From: Roseiarcus sp963806935
Lineage (GTDB): Bacteria > Pseudomonadota > Alphaproteobacteria > Rhizobiales > Beijerinckiaceae
Direction: 5' to 3'
Length of the DNA: 64,000 bases
Assembly: GCA_963806935.1 (NCBI GenBank)
Contig: CAWEAT010000030.1
Location: 1-64,000, forward strand
Of the stretch, positions 8,767 through 19,009 are shown one piece after another. Both the position numbers and the translations under genes were made by a program. Position 1 is the stretch's first letter; each line of letters begins with the position of its first letter. The notes under the pieces are model-generated. The model worked only from the letters and a program-made list of their open reading frames with translations. It made no database searches and was not told the origin of the DNA.

Positions 8767-9658
8767 TCAGCGCAGCTTCACCTGGATCACCGGTCCATCT
8801 CCCGCGCCGAGCTTGATCCGGCGCCCCCACTCGATCGCCTCGCTGACGAACGCCTTGGCCGCCGCGACGGCTTCCGGCAGGGCCATCCCCAGAACGACAT
8901 TGGCGGCGATGGCGCTTGACAGCGTGCAGCCGGTCCCGTGCAAATTGCGCGAGGCGAGGCGCGGCGCGGCGTAGCGGCGAACGCCTTCTGGCGTCACCAT
9001 GAGATCGACCGCCTCGTCGCCGTCGAGATGTCCCCCCTTCATCAGTGCGGCGCGCGGCCCAAGCTTGAGCAAGGCCTCGCCCTGGCGCGTCATGTCCGCC
9101 TCGGTTCGGGCGAGAGGCTCGCCGAGCAGCGCGGCAGCTTCGGCGAGGTTGGGGGTCAGGCAGTCTACGATTGGAAGCAGCTCCCGACGGATCGCTTCGA
9201 CAAAGCCCGCCTCGCTCAGCGCCTCCCCGGATGAGGCGATCATGACCGGGTCGTAGACGATGAACGGTAGGAAGCGCTCACTCGAGCCCCTCTGCCGCAA
9301 GCGGTGGTAATCCCTGCTCTGGCTTGGGGGAGAAGGTGTCGCGCGAGGCGCGAGGGACGAGGGCGGGCGCAGCGCCTCCGCCACCAGCGGCGACAATCTG
9401 CGCGCTCCCCAGCATCCCGATCTTGATCGCCGCGACGGCGAAGTCTTCCAGCACGGCCTCGATCTGCGCCGCGACGATCGCCGGCGGCGGATAATGGATC
9501 GCCCCCACCCTGCGCGTGTTCTGGGCGGTCAGAGCCGTGATCACGCTCGCGCCGTGGACGCCGAACGCCGCGAAGGTCTTGAGATCGGCCTGTATCCCGG
9601 CGCCGCCGCCCGAATCCGAGCCGGCGATTGTCAAGGCGACGGATAGTCGTTCAGTCAC
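8767..9658 (-). CDS. thiD: ThiD: hydroxymethylpyrimidine (phosphate) kinase, with frame break and inserted repeat
   Basis: Phosphorylates HMP and HMP-P in thiamin synthesis. The N-terminus shows TIAGSDSGGGAGIQADLKT and the C-terminus HGTGCTLSSAIAANV, both ThiD hallmarks. Between IKIGMLGSAQIVAA and PFIVYDPVMIASSG lie two oddities: an extra base near 9384, and about 90 bases (9280-9370) of palindromic repeat that would add ~30 residues (RPPSSLAPRATPSPP..., RLRQRGSSE) between two strands of the fold. The start is GTG at 9658, overlapping the thiE stop as GTGA. If both features are real the enzyme may be inactive. Confidence 0.85.
9283..9370 (-). repeat. palindromic-type repeat inserted in thiD
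   Basis: On the minus strand it reads CCCTCGTCCCTCGCGCCTCG, then TTCTCCCCCAAGCCAGAGCA and CGCTTGCGGCAGAGG, a text typical of intergenic repeats in rhizobia. It replaces nothing in ThiD; the conserved protein continues on both sides. Confidence 0.65.
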
Positions 9659-10300
9659 GCCGGCCGCGTGGCCGCGATCCATTCGCGCGCGCGCGTCTCG
9701 GGATCCGGATGAAGGGTGATGTCGGTGACGACCGAGACGATGTCCGCCCCCGCGGCGAGACACGACTTCCCCCGCTCGACGTTGAGCCCGCCGATCGCAA
9801 CCAGCGGGATCGGCCCAATCCGGCGCTTCCACTCGCCGATCCTGTCGAGGCCCTGCGGCGCGAAGGTCATGGCTTTGAGAATCGTCGGATAGATGGGCCC
9901 GAGCGCGACGTAGTCGGGATCGAGGTTCAGCGCCCGCTTCAATTCGGCGTCGTCGTGGGTGCTGACGCCGAGCCGCAAACCGGCCTTTCGGATCGCGCCG
10001 ATGTCGGCGTCGTCCAGATCGGTCTGGCCAAGATGAACCCAAGGCGCGCCCTCGTCGATCGCGACGCGCCAATAGTCGTTCACGACAAGGATCGCGCCCG
10101 CTTTCGCGCAAGCCGCCACCGCCTCGCGGGTCTCGCGCAAGACCGAAGCCCCGTCCTTGTCCTTGACCCGCAATTGCACGAGACGCGCGCCGACGCCGGT
10201 CAGGCGCGCGACCCACGCCGGCGCTGTCGACGATGGGATAGAAGGGATCGAGGCCCAGTTCCTCTCTCCCTCTCGGGGTAATGGCGGCGAAGGTGTTCAC
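9655..10300 (-). CDS. thiE: ThiE: thiamin-phosphate synthase, one frame break
   Basis: Joins HMP-diphosphate and thiazole phosphate to thiamin phosphate. TIM-barrel protein with the expected motifs VQLRVKDKDG, VVNDYWRVAIDEGAPWVHLG, ALGPIYPT and IPLVAIGGLNVERG. The GTG at 10300 overlaps the thiG stop (GTGA). About 25 codons in, near 10218-10221, one extra base shifts the frame; removal gives FYPIVDSAAWVARLTGVGA running into the rest. Corrected length is about 215 aa, normal. Confidence 0.9.
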
Positions 10301-11133
10301 GTCAGCACGGCTCTGCCCACCACCGGCGTCGAGGGCGCGGCCATGTCGCGCGGCTGCATCGGTCCGGAGAGGAAGGCAGCCCGCCCGGCCTCGATCGCAA
10401 GCGCGAAGGCGCGCGCCATCGCGACGGAATCGCCCGCTTTCGCGACCGCGGTGTTGAGCAGCACGCCGTCGTACCCAAGCTCCATCGCCGCGGCGGCGTG
10501 CGACGGCAGGCCGACGCCGGCGTCGACGATCAGCGGAACGTCGGGGAAATGCGCGCGCAGCGCTCGCAAGCCAAACACGTTGTTGAGCCCCTTTCCCGAG
10601 CCGATCGGCGCGCCCCATGGCATCAGGACCTTGCAGCCGGCTTCGACGAGGCGCTCGGCGACCACGAGATCCTCGGTCGTGTAAGGGAAGACCTCGAAAC
10701 CGTCGCTTGCGAGAATTCGCGCCGCCTCGACCAGGCCGAACACGTCTGGCTGGAGCGTGTCCGCTTCGCCGATCACCTCGAGCTTGATCCACGGCGTCGC
10801 AAAAACTTCGCGCGCCATCTGAGCCGTCGTCACCGCCTCCTTGACGCTGTAGCACCCCGCCGTATTGGGCAGGACGCGAGCGCCGATGTCGCGGATCAGC
10901 CGCCAAAAATCCTGCCCCTCCTTAAGTCGCGCGGACTCGCGGCGCAGGGAAACGGTGAGCACATCCGCCCCGGACGCGCGCGCCGCCTCGGCCAGGATCG
11001 CGGGCGAGGGATATTGCGACGTGCCGAGCAGGAGCCGCGAGGCGAGGTTCACGCCGTACAGAGTGAGACCGGGGGATTGGATCACCGATTTGTCCTCCGC
11101 CGGCAAGACGTGATTGCGAGCGAAGCGGAGCAT
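10297..11133 (-). CDS. thiG: ThiG: thiazole synthase
   Basis: Builds thiazole phosphate from deoxyxylulose phosphate, dehydroglycine (from ThiO) and sulfur carried by ThiS. Recognisable motifs are RLLLGTSQYPS, the Schiff-base lysine in WIKLEVIG, MPWGAPIGSGKGLNN and VDAGVGLPSHAA. The first ~15 residues before SVIQSPGLTLYGV look poorly conserved, so a later start is possible. It overlaps thiE by four bases; thiS lies 65 bases upstream. Confidence 0.96.
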   Translation of the reverse strand: MLRFARNHVLPAEDKSVIQSPGLTLYGVNLASRLLLGTSQYPSPAILAEAARASGADVLTVSLRRESARLKEGQDFWRLIRDIGARVLPNTAGCYSVKEAVTTAQMAREVFATPWIKLEVIGEADTLQPDVFGLVEAARILASDGFEVFPYTTEDLVVAERLVEAGCKVLMPWGAPIGSGKGLNNVFGLRALRAHFPDVPLIVDAGVGLPSHAAAAMELGYDGVLLNTAVAKAGDSVAMARAFALAIEAGRAAFLSGPMQPRDMAAPSTPVVGRAVLT

Positions 11134-11198
11134 AGCCCCCGCCTCTTGCCGATGATTTCCGGATCGCTTCGTCCGTGGTTGGCGTTGTGGGCCATGGC

Positions 11199-11396
11199 CT
11201 ATCCCCCCTGCCTCGGCGCGACGATCTCGATCCGGTCGCCGGCCTTCAGTGGGGTTGCGGCGCGCGCCCGGGCCGGCACGAATTCGCCATTGAGCGCAGT
11301 CGCGACCTTGGCTTCGCGATAGTCGAGCGCATGCAAGGCTTCCGCGAGCGTCCCCGCGGCGATCTCACGCGGTTCGCCGTTGACGATCAGCGTCAT
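11199..11396 (-). CDS. thiS: ThiS: sulfur carrier protein
   Basis: 65-residue ubiquitin-like sulfur carrier for thiazole formation. It starts MTLIVNGEPREIAAGTL and ends in the essential Gly-Gly (IVAPRQGG), which becomes adenylated and thiocarboxylated. The ATG (11394-11396) overlaps the thiO stop as ATGA. Confidence 0.96.
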   Translation of the reverse strand: MTLIVNGEPREIAAGTLAEALHALDYREAKVATALNGEFVPARARAATPLKAGDRIEIVAPRQGG

Positions 11397-12367
11397 ACGA
11401 GCGCCTCCGCCCGCTCAACCGCCAGCGCCGCCGCGCGCTCCGCGAACGCCGGCGCCAGCAAGAACCCGTGGCGATAGAAGCCATTGACGAAAATTCGCCC
11501 TCCCAGTTCGTCTATGCGCGGCTCGTTGTCAGGAAAGGCCGGCCTCACGTCAGCGCTCATCTCGAGTACCTCCGCTTCCCCGAACGCCGGATGCAGAGCG
11601 TAAGCCGCGCTCAACAGCTCGATGGCCGAGCGCACGCTGACCGCGCCCCTCTCGGCGCTCTCGATCATCGTCGCCCCGATCATGAATTCGCCGTTCGCCC
11701 TCGGCACGACATAGAGGGGAAAGCGCGGATGGAGGAGCCTGACCGTCCGGGTGAAGCACAGCTCGCGCGTGCGGACGCGGATCATCTCGCCCCGCACGCC
11801 CCGCAATTGCTTGAGTTCGGCTCGCGCCGCAAAGCCCCGGCAATCGACAATTAATCCGCCCTCCGGTCCGAGCCCCTCGCCGTCCTCGCCAAAGCGCATC
11901 TCGGCTCCGAGGCGGCGCAGCGCATCGGCGAGCGCGTTCATCGCGGCGCGCGGGTCGAGATGGCCCTCGCCGGCAAAGAACAGTCCGTTGCGGAAACGTC
12001 CGGCCAGATCGGGCTCAAGCGCGGCGATCCGCGCCTCATTCACCCGCTCATGTCCGCCCGTACGCTGAGCGAAGCGTTCGATCTCGCCGACGTCGCGGGG
12101 CGGCGCGACGACCAGCGTGCCCGCCCGCGCTACTCCGGGGACCCGCGCGCCCCACCAGTCGATTGCGCCCTTGCCCAGATCGACCACGCTCTGCGGCGCG
12201 CTCTCGCCCTCGCAGAACGGCGCCAGCATGCCGCCCGCAAGCCACGAGGCGTTGCCGCCAAGCTCGGGCGACCGCTCGACGAGCGTGACCTTAGCGCCAC
12301 GCTCGGCCAGGGTCAGCGCGACCGTCAGCCCCACAACTCCCGCACCTATGACCACGACGCCGCTCAT
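11393..12367 (-). CDS. thiO: ThiO: glycine oxidase
   Basis: FAD-dependent oxidase that turns glycine into the imine used by ThiG. The N-terminal Rossmann motif is VVVIGAGVVGLTVALTLAERG; an FAD-dependent amino-acid oxidase C-terminus follows (FVNGFYRHGFLLAP). The start at 12367 (MSGVV) overlaps the stop of the GFA gene in ATGA, so it is translated after that gene. 324 aa, as usual for ThiO. Confidence 0.94.
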   Translation of the reverse strand: MSGVVVIGAGVVGLTVALTLAERGAKVTLVERSPELGGNASWLAGGMLAPFCEGESAPQSVVDLGKGAIDWWGARVPGVARAGTLVVAPPRDVGEIERFAQRTGGHERVNEARIAALEPDLAGRFRNGLFFAGEGHLDPRAAMNALADALRRLGAEMRFGEDGEGLGPEGGLIVDCRGFAARAELKQLRGVRGEMIRVRTRELCFTRTVRLLHPRFPLYVVPRANGEFMIGATMIESAERGAVSVRSAIELLSAAYALHPAFGEAEVLEMSADVRPAFPDNEPRIDELGGRIFVNGFYRHGFLLAPAFAERAAALAVERAEALV

Positions 12368-12762
12368 AGATGCCGCGTCTCCTCGGGCGTCGAATCCCAA
12401 GCGTCGTTGAGGCCATCGCAATAGCGCACCGGCGCGGCGACCAACTCATTGACGTCGGCGTCATCGAGACAGGCGACGCTGACGTTGACATAGCGACGGC
12501 CGAGCAAATTCGGCGCATCGACCCGATCATAAACATGGACGCCGCAGCGCGGGCAGAAGAAATGATGCGCGACTGGATTGCGGCCGCGATAGTCCGTCGC
12601 CTCTCCCGAGACACGGAAGCCCTCCGGCTCCGCCTGGACGAGCCAGAACCGCGACTTTGCACAATAGGTGCAATTGCATTTGGCCGTGCCGGCGGAGAGG
12701 TCGAGTTCGACCTCGAACCGCAACGCCCCGCAATGGCAGCCGCCATGACGGACGCTTTTCAT
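12364..12762 (-). CDS. GFA (Mss4-like) zinc-fold family protein inside the thiamin operon
   Basis: 132 residues with the metal-binding cysteines of the glutathione-dependent formaldehyde-activating (GFA) fold: CHCGAL near residue 9, CNCTYC near 31 and CPRCG near 71. Family members bind zinc; most have no known activity. It sits between thiC (27 bases away) and thiO, with which it shares an ATGA overlap, so it belongs to the riboswitch-controlled transcript. The role there is unknown. Confidence 0.88.
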   Translation of the reverse strand: MKSVRHGGCHCGALRFEVELDLSAGTAKCNCTYCAKSRFWLVQAEPEGFRVSGEATDYRGRNPVAHHFFCPRCGVHVYDRVDAPNLLGRRYVNVSVACLDDADVNELVAAPVRYCDGLNDAWDSTPEETRHL

Positions 12763-12789
12763 CAGCCGCCTCCGGCCGGGCTCGAAACG

Positions 12790-14610
<1,821 letters not shown>

Positions 14611-14674
14611 GGCCCGTCTCCTCGAGCATGAGTCGGACGGCGGGAACTGGCGGACCAAAGGAGAGTCGCGGCCG

Positions 14675-14765
14675 CTACGTCCCTTCGCCGGCATGACCCG
14701 GATCAGGTTCAAAGGGTTCGGCCTCGCGCCGTCTCAGTCCCATTCAGGGACGCCCCTCGAGCAAA
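14675..14765 (-). promoter_or_regulatory. TPP (THI-box) riboswitch in the thiC leader
   Basis: Read on the minus strand it shows the conserved pieces in order: GTCCC-loop-GGGACTGAGA, then ACCCTTTGAACCTGATC, then GGGTCATGCCGGCGAAGGGA. These are the pyrimidine-sensing and diphosphate-binding arms of TPP riboswitches. It lies about 65 bases before the thiC start and should turn the whole thi operon down when TPP is plentiful. Confidence 0.97.
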
Positions 14766-14886
14766 AGTAAATCTGGACCCGGCGCCGCCGGCTGTCAACC
14801 TGAGCGAGCGCCAAATCGGCCTAAGCGAGCGCGACGCTCGCTTGGCCCACAATTGAGCCCGCCCCGGCGGCGCCGCGCTGTCCCGG

Positions 14887-15462
14887 CTATCCGTTCGAAG
14901 GCAGAGGCGGGCGTCCGTTCGCTCGTTTGCGAGCGGCGAAACGCGCCGCGAGGTGCGCGAGGCCGGGTACTCGGTTCGTCGCGGCAGCAAGTCGTCGGCG
15001 CGATTGCCGGAGGATTTCGGCGGCGGCCTCTTTGTAAGGGGCGACGATCTGGTCAGCGTAGTGATGAAAGACCATCACCTTCTCGTAGGCCCGGGCGAAC
15101 CACGGCATGGTCATGAGCCGGTGCTGGGTCAAATCGAAAATAGCCGGGATGAGCCCGACCGCCAGGGTCTTGAGCACGATCCAGGCGATCGCTCCGGAGA
15201 CGACGTAGCCCATCGCGATCGCGATTGTCGCCACCACAAGGAGCGGCTCGACGATCAGGAACGGCACCAGGAATATGAGGAGCACGAGCGGCGCGGGCAG
15301 CCGGTCGACGAGTGCGACAAATGCTCGCTTGAACTGGGTCCAGGGTATGAAACCAACCAGCAGCCGCCAGATCGCGATGAAGAGGTCCCAGAGCCAGGCG
15401 AGCGCTAGAAACACCATCGCCAGCGCCAAGAGCGCCATCCGCCTAACCTTTAAGCGCTTCAT
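14887..15462 (-). CDS. membrane protein of unknown function
   Basis: 191 residues with three to four strongly hydrophobic segments (LLALAMVFLALAWLWDLFIA, LVLLIFLVPFLIVEPLLVVA, YVVSGAIAWIVLKTLAVGLI) and a basic, probably cytoplasmic C-terminus (ILRQSRRRLAAATNR). No motif that I recognise. It is divergent from pal and stands alone. Confidence 0.75.
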   Translation of the reverse strand: MKRLKVRRMALLALAMVFLALAWLWDLFIAIWRLLVGFIPWTQFKRAFVALVDRLPAPLVLLIFLVPFLIVEPLLVVATIAIAMGYVVSGAIAWIVLKTLAVGLIPAIFDLTQHRLMTMPWFARAYEKVMVFHHYADQIVAPYKEAAAEILRQSRRRLAAATNRVPGLAHLAARFAARKRANGRPPLPSNG

Positions 15463-15697
15463 CCCAAGAGGATCCGCAATAAACCCCGTTCACAGCCGCG
15501 TGACCATGCCGATCAAACTGGGCAAGCACAAGGCCTTTTGCGCCGCAATATGGCCATTAATCCGATGTTAACGCTGCCGGCGGGTTGCGTGGCGTTCGTA
15601 ATCACGCAGCAAGGCGCCGGTAAGCTTGTCGGAACCTTGCATTAACTCTTAAGGCGGCACGCTCGGGTGCGAGCGATGCAGCGTCAGGAGTGGCAGC
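15463..15697. promoter_or_regulatory. divergent promoter region before pal
   Basis: 235 non-coding bases between two divergent genes. Just before pal lies an AT-richer patch (GCATTAACTCTTAAGG near 15638-15654) that may hold its promoter; the pal ribosome site AGGAGTGG follows. No clear paired hexamers can be named. Confidence 0.4.
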
Positions 15698-16198
15698 ATG
15701 GACGCGAAAACGGCCCGGAATTCGATCGCATTGGCGGCAGCGCTCACGCTCGGGCTCGCCCTTGGCGCCTGCTCGCACAACACCACCGACAACAACTTCG
15801 CCGCAGGCTACGGCGCAACCGGCCCCGGCAGCGTCCAGGAATTCAGCCAGACGGTCGGCGACCGCGTCTTCTTCGACACCGATCAGACCGATCTTTCCCC
15901 GACCGCCCAGGCGACGCTCGACAAGCAGGCCACCTGGCTCAATCAGTACAATCATTACGCATTCACCATCGAAGGTCACGCGGATGAGCGCGGCACCCGC
16001 GAGTATAATTTTGCTCTCGGCGCCCGGCGCGCCCAGGCGGTCCACGACTATCTCGCCGCCAAGGGCGTCTCCGCCTCGCGGATGAAGACGATCAGCTACG
16101 GCAAGGAGCGGCCGGTCGCAACCTGCGACGACATTTCCTGCTGGTCGCAAAATCGCCGCGCCGTAACCGTGCTCGGCGGCGCGCCCGGAAGCAGTTGA
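15698..16198 (+). CDS. pal: Pal: peptidoglycan-associated lipoprotein
   Basis: Outer-membrane lipoprotein that ties the membrane to peptidoglycan in the Tol-Pal system. A signal peptide ends in the lipobox LALGACS, with the lipidated Cys. The OmpA-like domain follows: VFFDTDQTDLSPTAQATL, then the peptidoglycan-binding stretch IEGHADERGTREYNFALG and RAQAVHDYLAAKG. RBS AGGAGTGG precedes the ATG. 166 aa, normal. The usual tolQRAB genes are not upstream here. Confidence 0.96.
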   Translation: MDAKTARNSIALAAALTLGLALGACSHNTTDNNFAAGYGATGPGSVQEFSQTVGDRVFFDTDQTDLSPTAQATLDKQATWLNQYNHYAFTIEGHADERGTREYNFALGARRAQAVHDYLAAKGVSASRMKTISYGKERPVATCDDISCWSQNRRAVTVLGGAPGSS

Positions 16199-16288
16199 CC
16201 CCGCCTCCATCGCTTGCGGCCTGACTTGAAAACGACAGAAGCGCGGCTTATGGGGCCGCGAATCAGAAGTCCAGCGAGGAAATCGCCA

Positions 16289-17254
16289 GTGACGACCTTG
16301 TTTCGCTCGCGCCTCATGGCGGCGTTGGTCGCCTGCGTCGCGGTCGCGGCGCCGGCGCAGGCCCAGTTCAATCCTTTCAACCGCCAGGCGCCCCCGGCGG
16401 ACATTCCCGGCGGGGGCGACCCCAACCAGGCGGCGGAACTGGTCCTGCGCGTCAATCAGCTCGAGCAGGAGCTCCGGCAGGCCAGCGGTCGGATCGAGGA
16501 ATTGGAGAACGCCGAACATCGGCTCGAGACCGAGCTGCAGAAGTTCCGCCAGGACGTCGAATTCCGATTCGGCGACCACTCCGAGGGCGCGTCGCGGCAG
16601 CCCGACGTCGCCGAAGCCCCCGCCAGCCCCGGCGAGCCGGCAGCGCCTTCAAGGCCGAGAAAGCCGGACGCGTTCGATCCCAACGCTGACCCGAATGCGC
16701 CCGGCGCGCCGCGGCCGCTCGGAACCACGCCGCCGAGCGCGCCTTTGGCGCGCGAGGCGCCGGCGGCTGGTCAGCCGCTCGAGCTCGGCAAGGCCGCAGG
16801 GTCGGAGTCGAGCAAGGCGCCTGCGCCCGCAAGCGGACCGACGATCGTCGGCTCCGGCGTGGCGATGCTCGATCAGCCCCGCGAGCAGTTCAACGCCGCG
16901 CTGCAGGCCTTTCAAGCGGGGCAATATCCGGAGGCGGAAGCCGGGTTCAAGTCGTTTCTCGCAACCAATCCGTCACACCGGCTGAGCGCGGACGCGATCT
17001 TCTATATCGGCGAGACCTATCTTCAGCGCTCCCGTCCACGCGAGGCGGCGGAGCAATATCTCAAGGTGACCACCGACTATTCGAAGTCGTCGCGGGCGCC
17101 GGAGAGCATGGTGCGACTCGGCCAAACGCTTGCCGCGCTCGGCAACAACCAACAGGCTTGCGCCACCTTGACGGAATTCGGCAAGCGCTATCCTTCAGCG
17201 TCGGCCTCGGTGAAGAAGCTCGCCGAGCATGAGAGCGCCAAGGATCATTGTTGA
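16289..17254 (+). CDS. cpoB: CpoB/YbgF: Tol-Pal system coordinator protein
   Basis: Periplasmic protein that links outer-membrane constriction with peptidoglycan synthesis. The GTG at 16289 has GAGGAAA upstream and gives a signal peptide ending AAPAQAQF; the longer frame from 16214 lacks these. A coiled coil follows (LRVNQLEQELRQASGRIEEL), then a Pro/Ala-rich linker, then TPR repeats (FNAALQAFQAGQYPEAEAGF, DAIFYIGETYLQ). 321 aa. It overlaps the start of tilS by seven bases. Confidence 0.92.
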   Translation: MTTLFRSRLMAALVACVAVAAPAQAQFNPFNRQAPPADIPGGGDPNQAAELVLRVNQLEQELRQASGRIEELENAEHRLETELQKFRQDVEFRFGDHSEGASRQPDVAEAPASPGEPAAPSRPRKPDAFDPNADPNAPGAPRPLGTTPPSAPLAREAPAAGQPLELGKAAGSESSKAPAPASGPTIVGSGVAMLDQPREQFNAALQAFQAGQYPEAEAGFKSFLATNPSHRLSADAIFYIGETYLQRSRPREAAEQYLKVTTDYSKSSRAPESMVRLGQTLAALGNNQQACATLTEFGKRYPSASASVKKLAEHESAKDHC

Positions 17255-18261
17255 GCGCCCGGCGCTCGCATGGTCTCTCGGCGGCTGACATCGACGCGCT
17301 GTTTGCGCCGCTCGCCCGCGCAAGATCGCTGCTGATCGCCGTCTCGGGCGGCCCCGATTCGACCGCGCTGCTTCTCATGGCCGCGGAATGGGCAAAGCGG
17401 CGCGGCAGGACCCGCATCGAGGCGGCGACCGTCGATCACGGGCTAAGGCCCGAAAGCGCGGATGAAGCGAGAGGTGTCGCGGCGCTCTGCGCCCGGCTCG
17501 GGGTCGCCCATCGCACCCTTCAATGGAAGGGCGCGAAGCCGGTGAGCCGCCTGCAGGAGCGAGCACGCGAAGCGCGCTACCGCCTGCTCATCGATCGCGC
17601 GAAGGCGATCGGCGCCGACGCGCTCATGACCGCCCATCACGCCGACGATCAGGCCGAGACGGTGCTGTTCCGTCTCCTGCGCGGGTCCGGGGTTGCCGGA
17701 CTGCGCGGCATGGACCTCACCACCGCGCGCGACGGCGTCACGATCGCGCGGCCGCTCATCGGCCTGAAGAAACGCGATCTCATCGCCTTCGCCCAGGCGC
17801 GCGGCGCGGCGTTCGTCGACGACCCGTCCAACGCCGACCCTCGCTTCGCGCGCACCCGCCTGCGCGCTCTTCTCGCCAAGCTTGGTGACGAAGGCCTCGA
17901 CGCCGAGGCGCTCGACCGACTGGCGCGCCGCGCGGGCGAGACCGAGCAGGCGCTGGCGCATATGACGGCCGAAGTCGAGGCCGGTCTCGGCGCCGAAGGG
18001 CCAATCGACGGTCGCGCGCTCTATGCCGCGCCGATCGCGATCGTGCAGCGGATTCTCGCCCTGCGCATCGCCGCGGCGGGCGGCCGCGACCCAAGTCGGA
18101 TCGGGCTGGAGAAGATCGAGGCATTGGCCATCGGCCTTCGCGAGGCGCTAAGGGAGCGCCGCGCTTTCGGAGCCAACCTGGGCGGCGCCCTCGTGCGGCT
18201 CACCGCCAAGGGCCGATTGAGCTTTGCCCCCGAGCCGCCGAGGAAGGGCGGCAAGCGATAG
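17248..18261 (+). CDS. tilS: TilS: tRNA(Ile)-lysidine synthase
   Basis: Modifies C34 of tRNA-Ile(CAU) to lysidine so that it reads AUA. N-type ATP-pyrophosphatase with the PP-loop SGGPDSTALLLM and the motifs ATVDHGLRPES and MTAHHADDQAETVLFRLLRG. It begins with TTG inside the cpoB stop region (17248 or 17251). 337 aa, on the short side but usual for alphaproteobacteria. ftsH, often the next gene, is not found downstream. Confidence 0.93.
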   Translation: MLSARRSHGLSAADIDALFAPLARARSLLIAVSGGPDSTALLLMAAEWAKRRGRTRIEAATVDHGLRPESADEARGVAALCARLGVAHRTLQWKGAKPVSRLQERAREARYRLLIDRAKAIGADALMTAHHADDQAETVLFRLLRGSGVAGLRGMDLTTARDGVTIARPLIGLKKRDLIAFAQARGAAFVDDPSNADPRFARTRLRALLAKLGDEGLDAEALDRLARRAGETEQALAHMTAEVEAGLGAEGPIDGRALYAAPIAIVQRILALRIAAAGGRDPSRIGLEKIEALAIGLREALRERRAFGANLGGALVRLTAKGRLSFAPEPPRKGGKR

Positions 18262-18711
18262 GGACCGCGGAGCGGCGGCGATCCGTTTGGGTTTTCTTGG
18301 GCGGCGGCCTATCCGCGCCGAAGACGCCGCGAATGCGGGTTGGATTGTCTTGGGTTTCCTTGGATTCTCTCGTCCGAATTGAGACTTTTCAATGGATTGG
18401 CGCGGCGTTGACGCGGGAACAATTTCTTTTTGGTCGTCCCGCGGGGAAGCGCCGACGCAGGGGGCCCGCGCGGCCTGGCGCATGGCGGAGAGGCAGGATT
18501 GTTCATGCGGGCAGCTTAACCCATATTCTGATTATCCGCAATAAATTGTCGTCCCACCGTTCCCCTCGGCTTACAGAGCGGGGCATTCTCGAAACGCGGC
18601 TCGCTTTGAGGAGCGCGCAACGAAACCGCGCGTCTCTCGAAAAAGCGCCCGAATGTTCGCGCAAACTGCATGGGTAAATTGAGAACTCTCTTTTTTGAAG
18701 AGGAGACGAAA
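18262..18711. other. 450-base intergenic region, no convincing gene
   Basis: Short open frames here have no family features. Near 18286-18365 a small motif recurs in imperfect direct copies (TTGGGTTTTCTTGG, TTGGATTGTCTTGGG, TTGGGTTTCCTTGG). AT-richer DNA from 18500 on could carry the promoter of the next gene. Confidence 0.4.
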
Positions 18712-18951
18712 GTGATTAGGAGAAGTTCAAGCGGGTGGGCGGCTCCCTTCGTCATCATTGCTTTGGTTGCGCTGGCCTTTGGCCTCGCCGACGTGCGGCA
18801 GTCTTTTGCCGGGTGCGGCGGATATTGTGAGGCGCAGCGGGCGCGCGCGACATGCCATCTTGCCGTGGAGGCTCAAGGCCTTCAGGCTCGAGCCCGCGAC
18901 GCTGAATTTGAAAAGTGCAAGGCGGATCCGGCCGAGCTACTTGCAGCTTGA
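18712..18951 (+). CDS. small exported or membrane-anchored Cys-containing protein
   Basis: 79 residues from a GTG that has AGGAG six bases upstream. An N-terminal hydrophobic segment (WAAPFVIIALVALAFGL) could be a signal peptide or anchor. The rest holds four cysteines (FAGCGGYCEAQRA, ATCHLAV, FEKCKAD). No family recognised. The site and signal segment support a real gene. Confidence 0.6.
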   Translation: MIRRSSSGWAAPFVIIALVALAFGLADVRQSFAGCGGYCEAQRARATCHLAVEAQGLQARARDAEFEKCKADPAELLAA

Positions 18952-19009
18952 GGAGTTCACGGACGCGGTCAACCCAACCCAAGAATGATTGCTGCGCCTC
19001 GCCGCGCCG

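Noticed and set aside
18297..18677. 126-codon frame between tilS and the small secreted protein
   Set aside because: No ribosome site, low-complexity Arg-rich content and overlap with repeated short motifs; judged non-coding.
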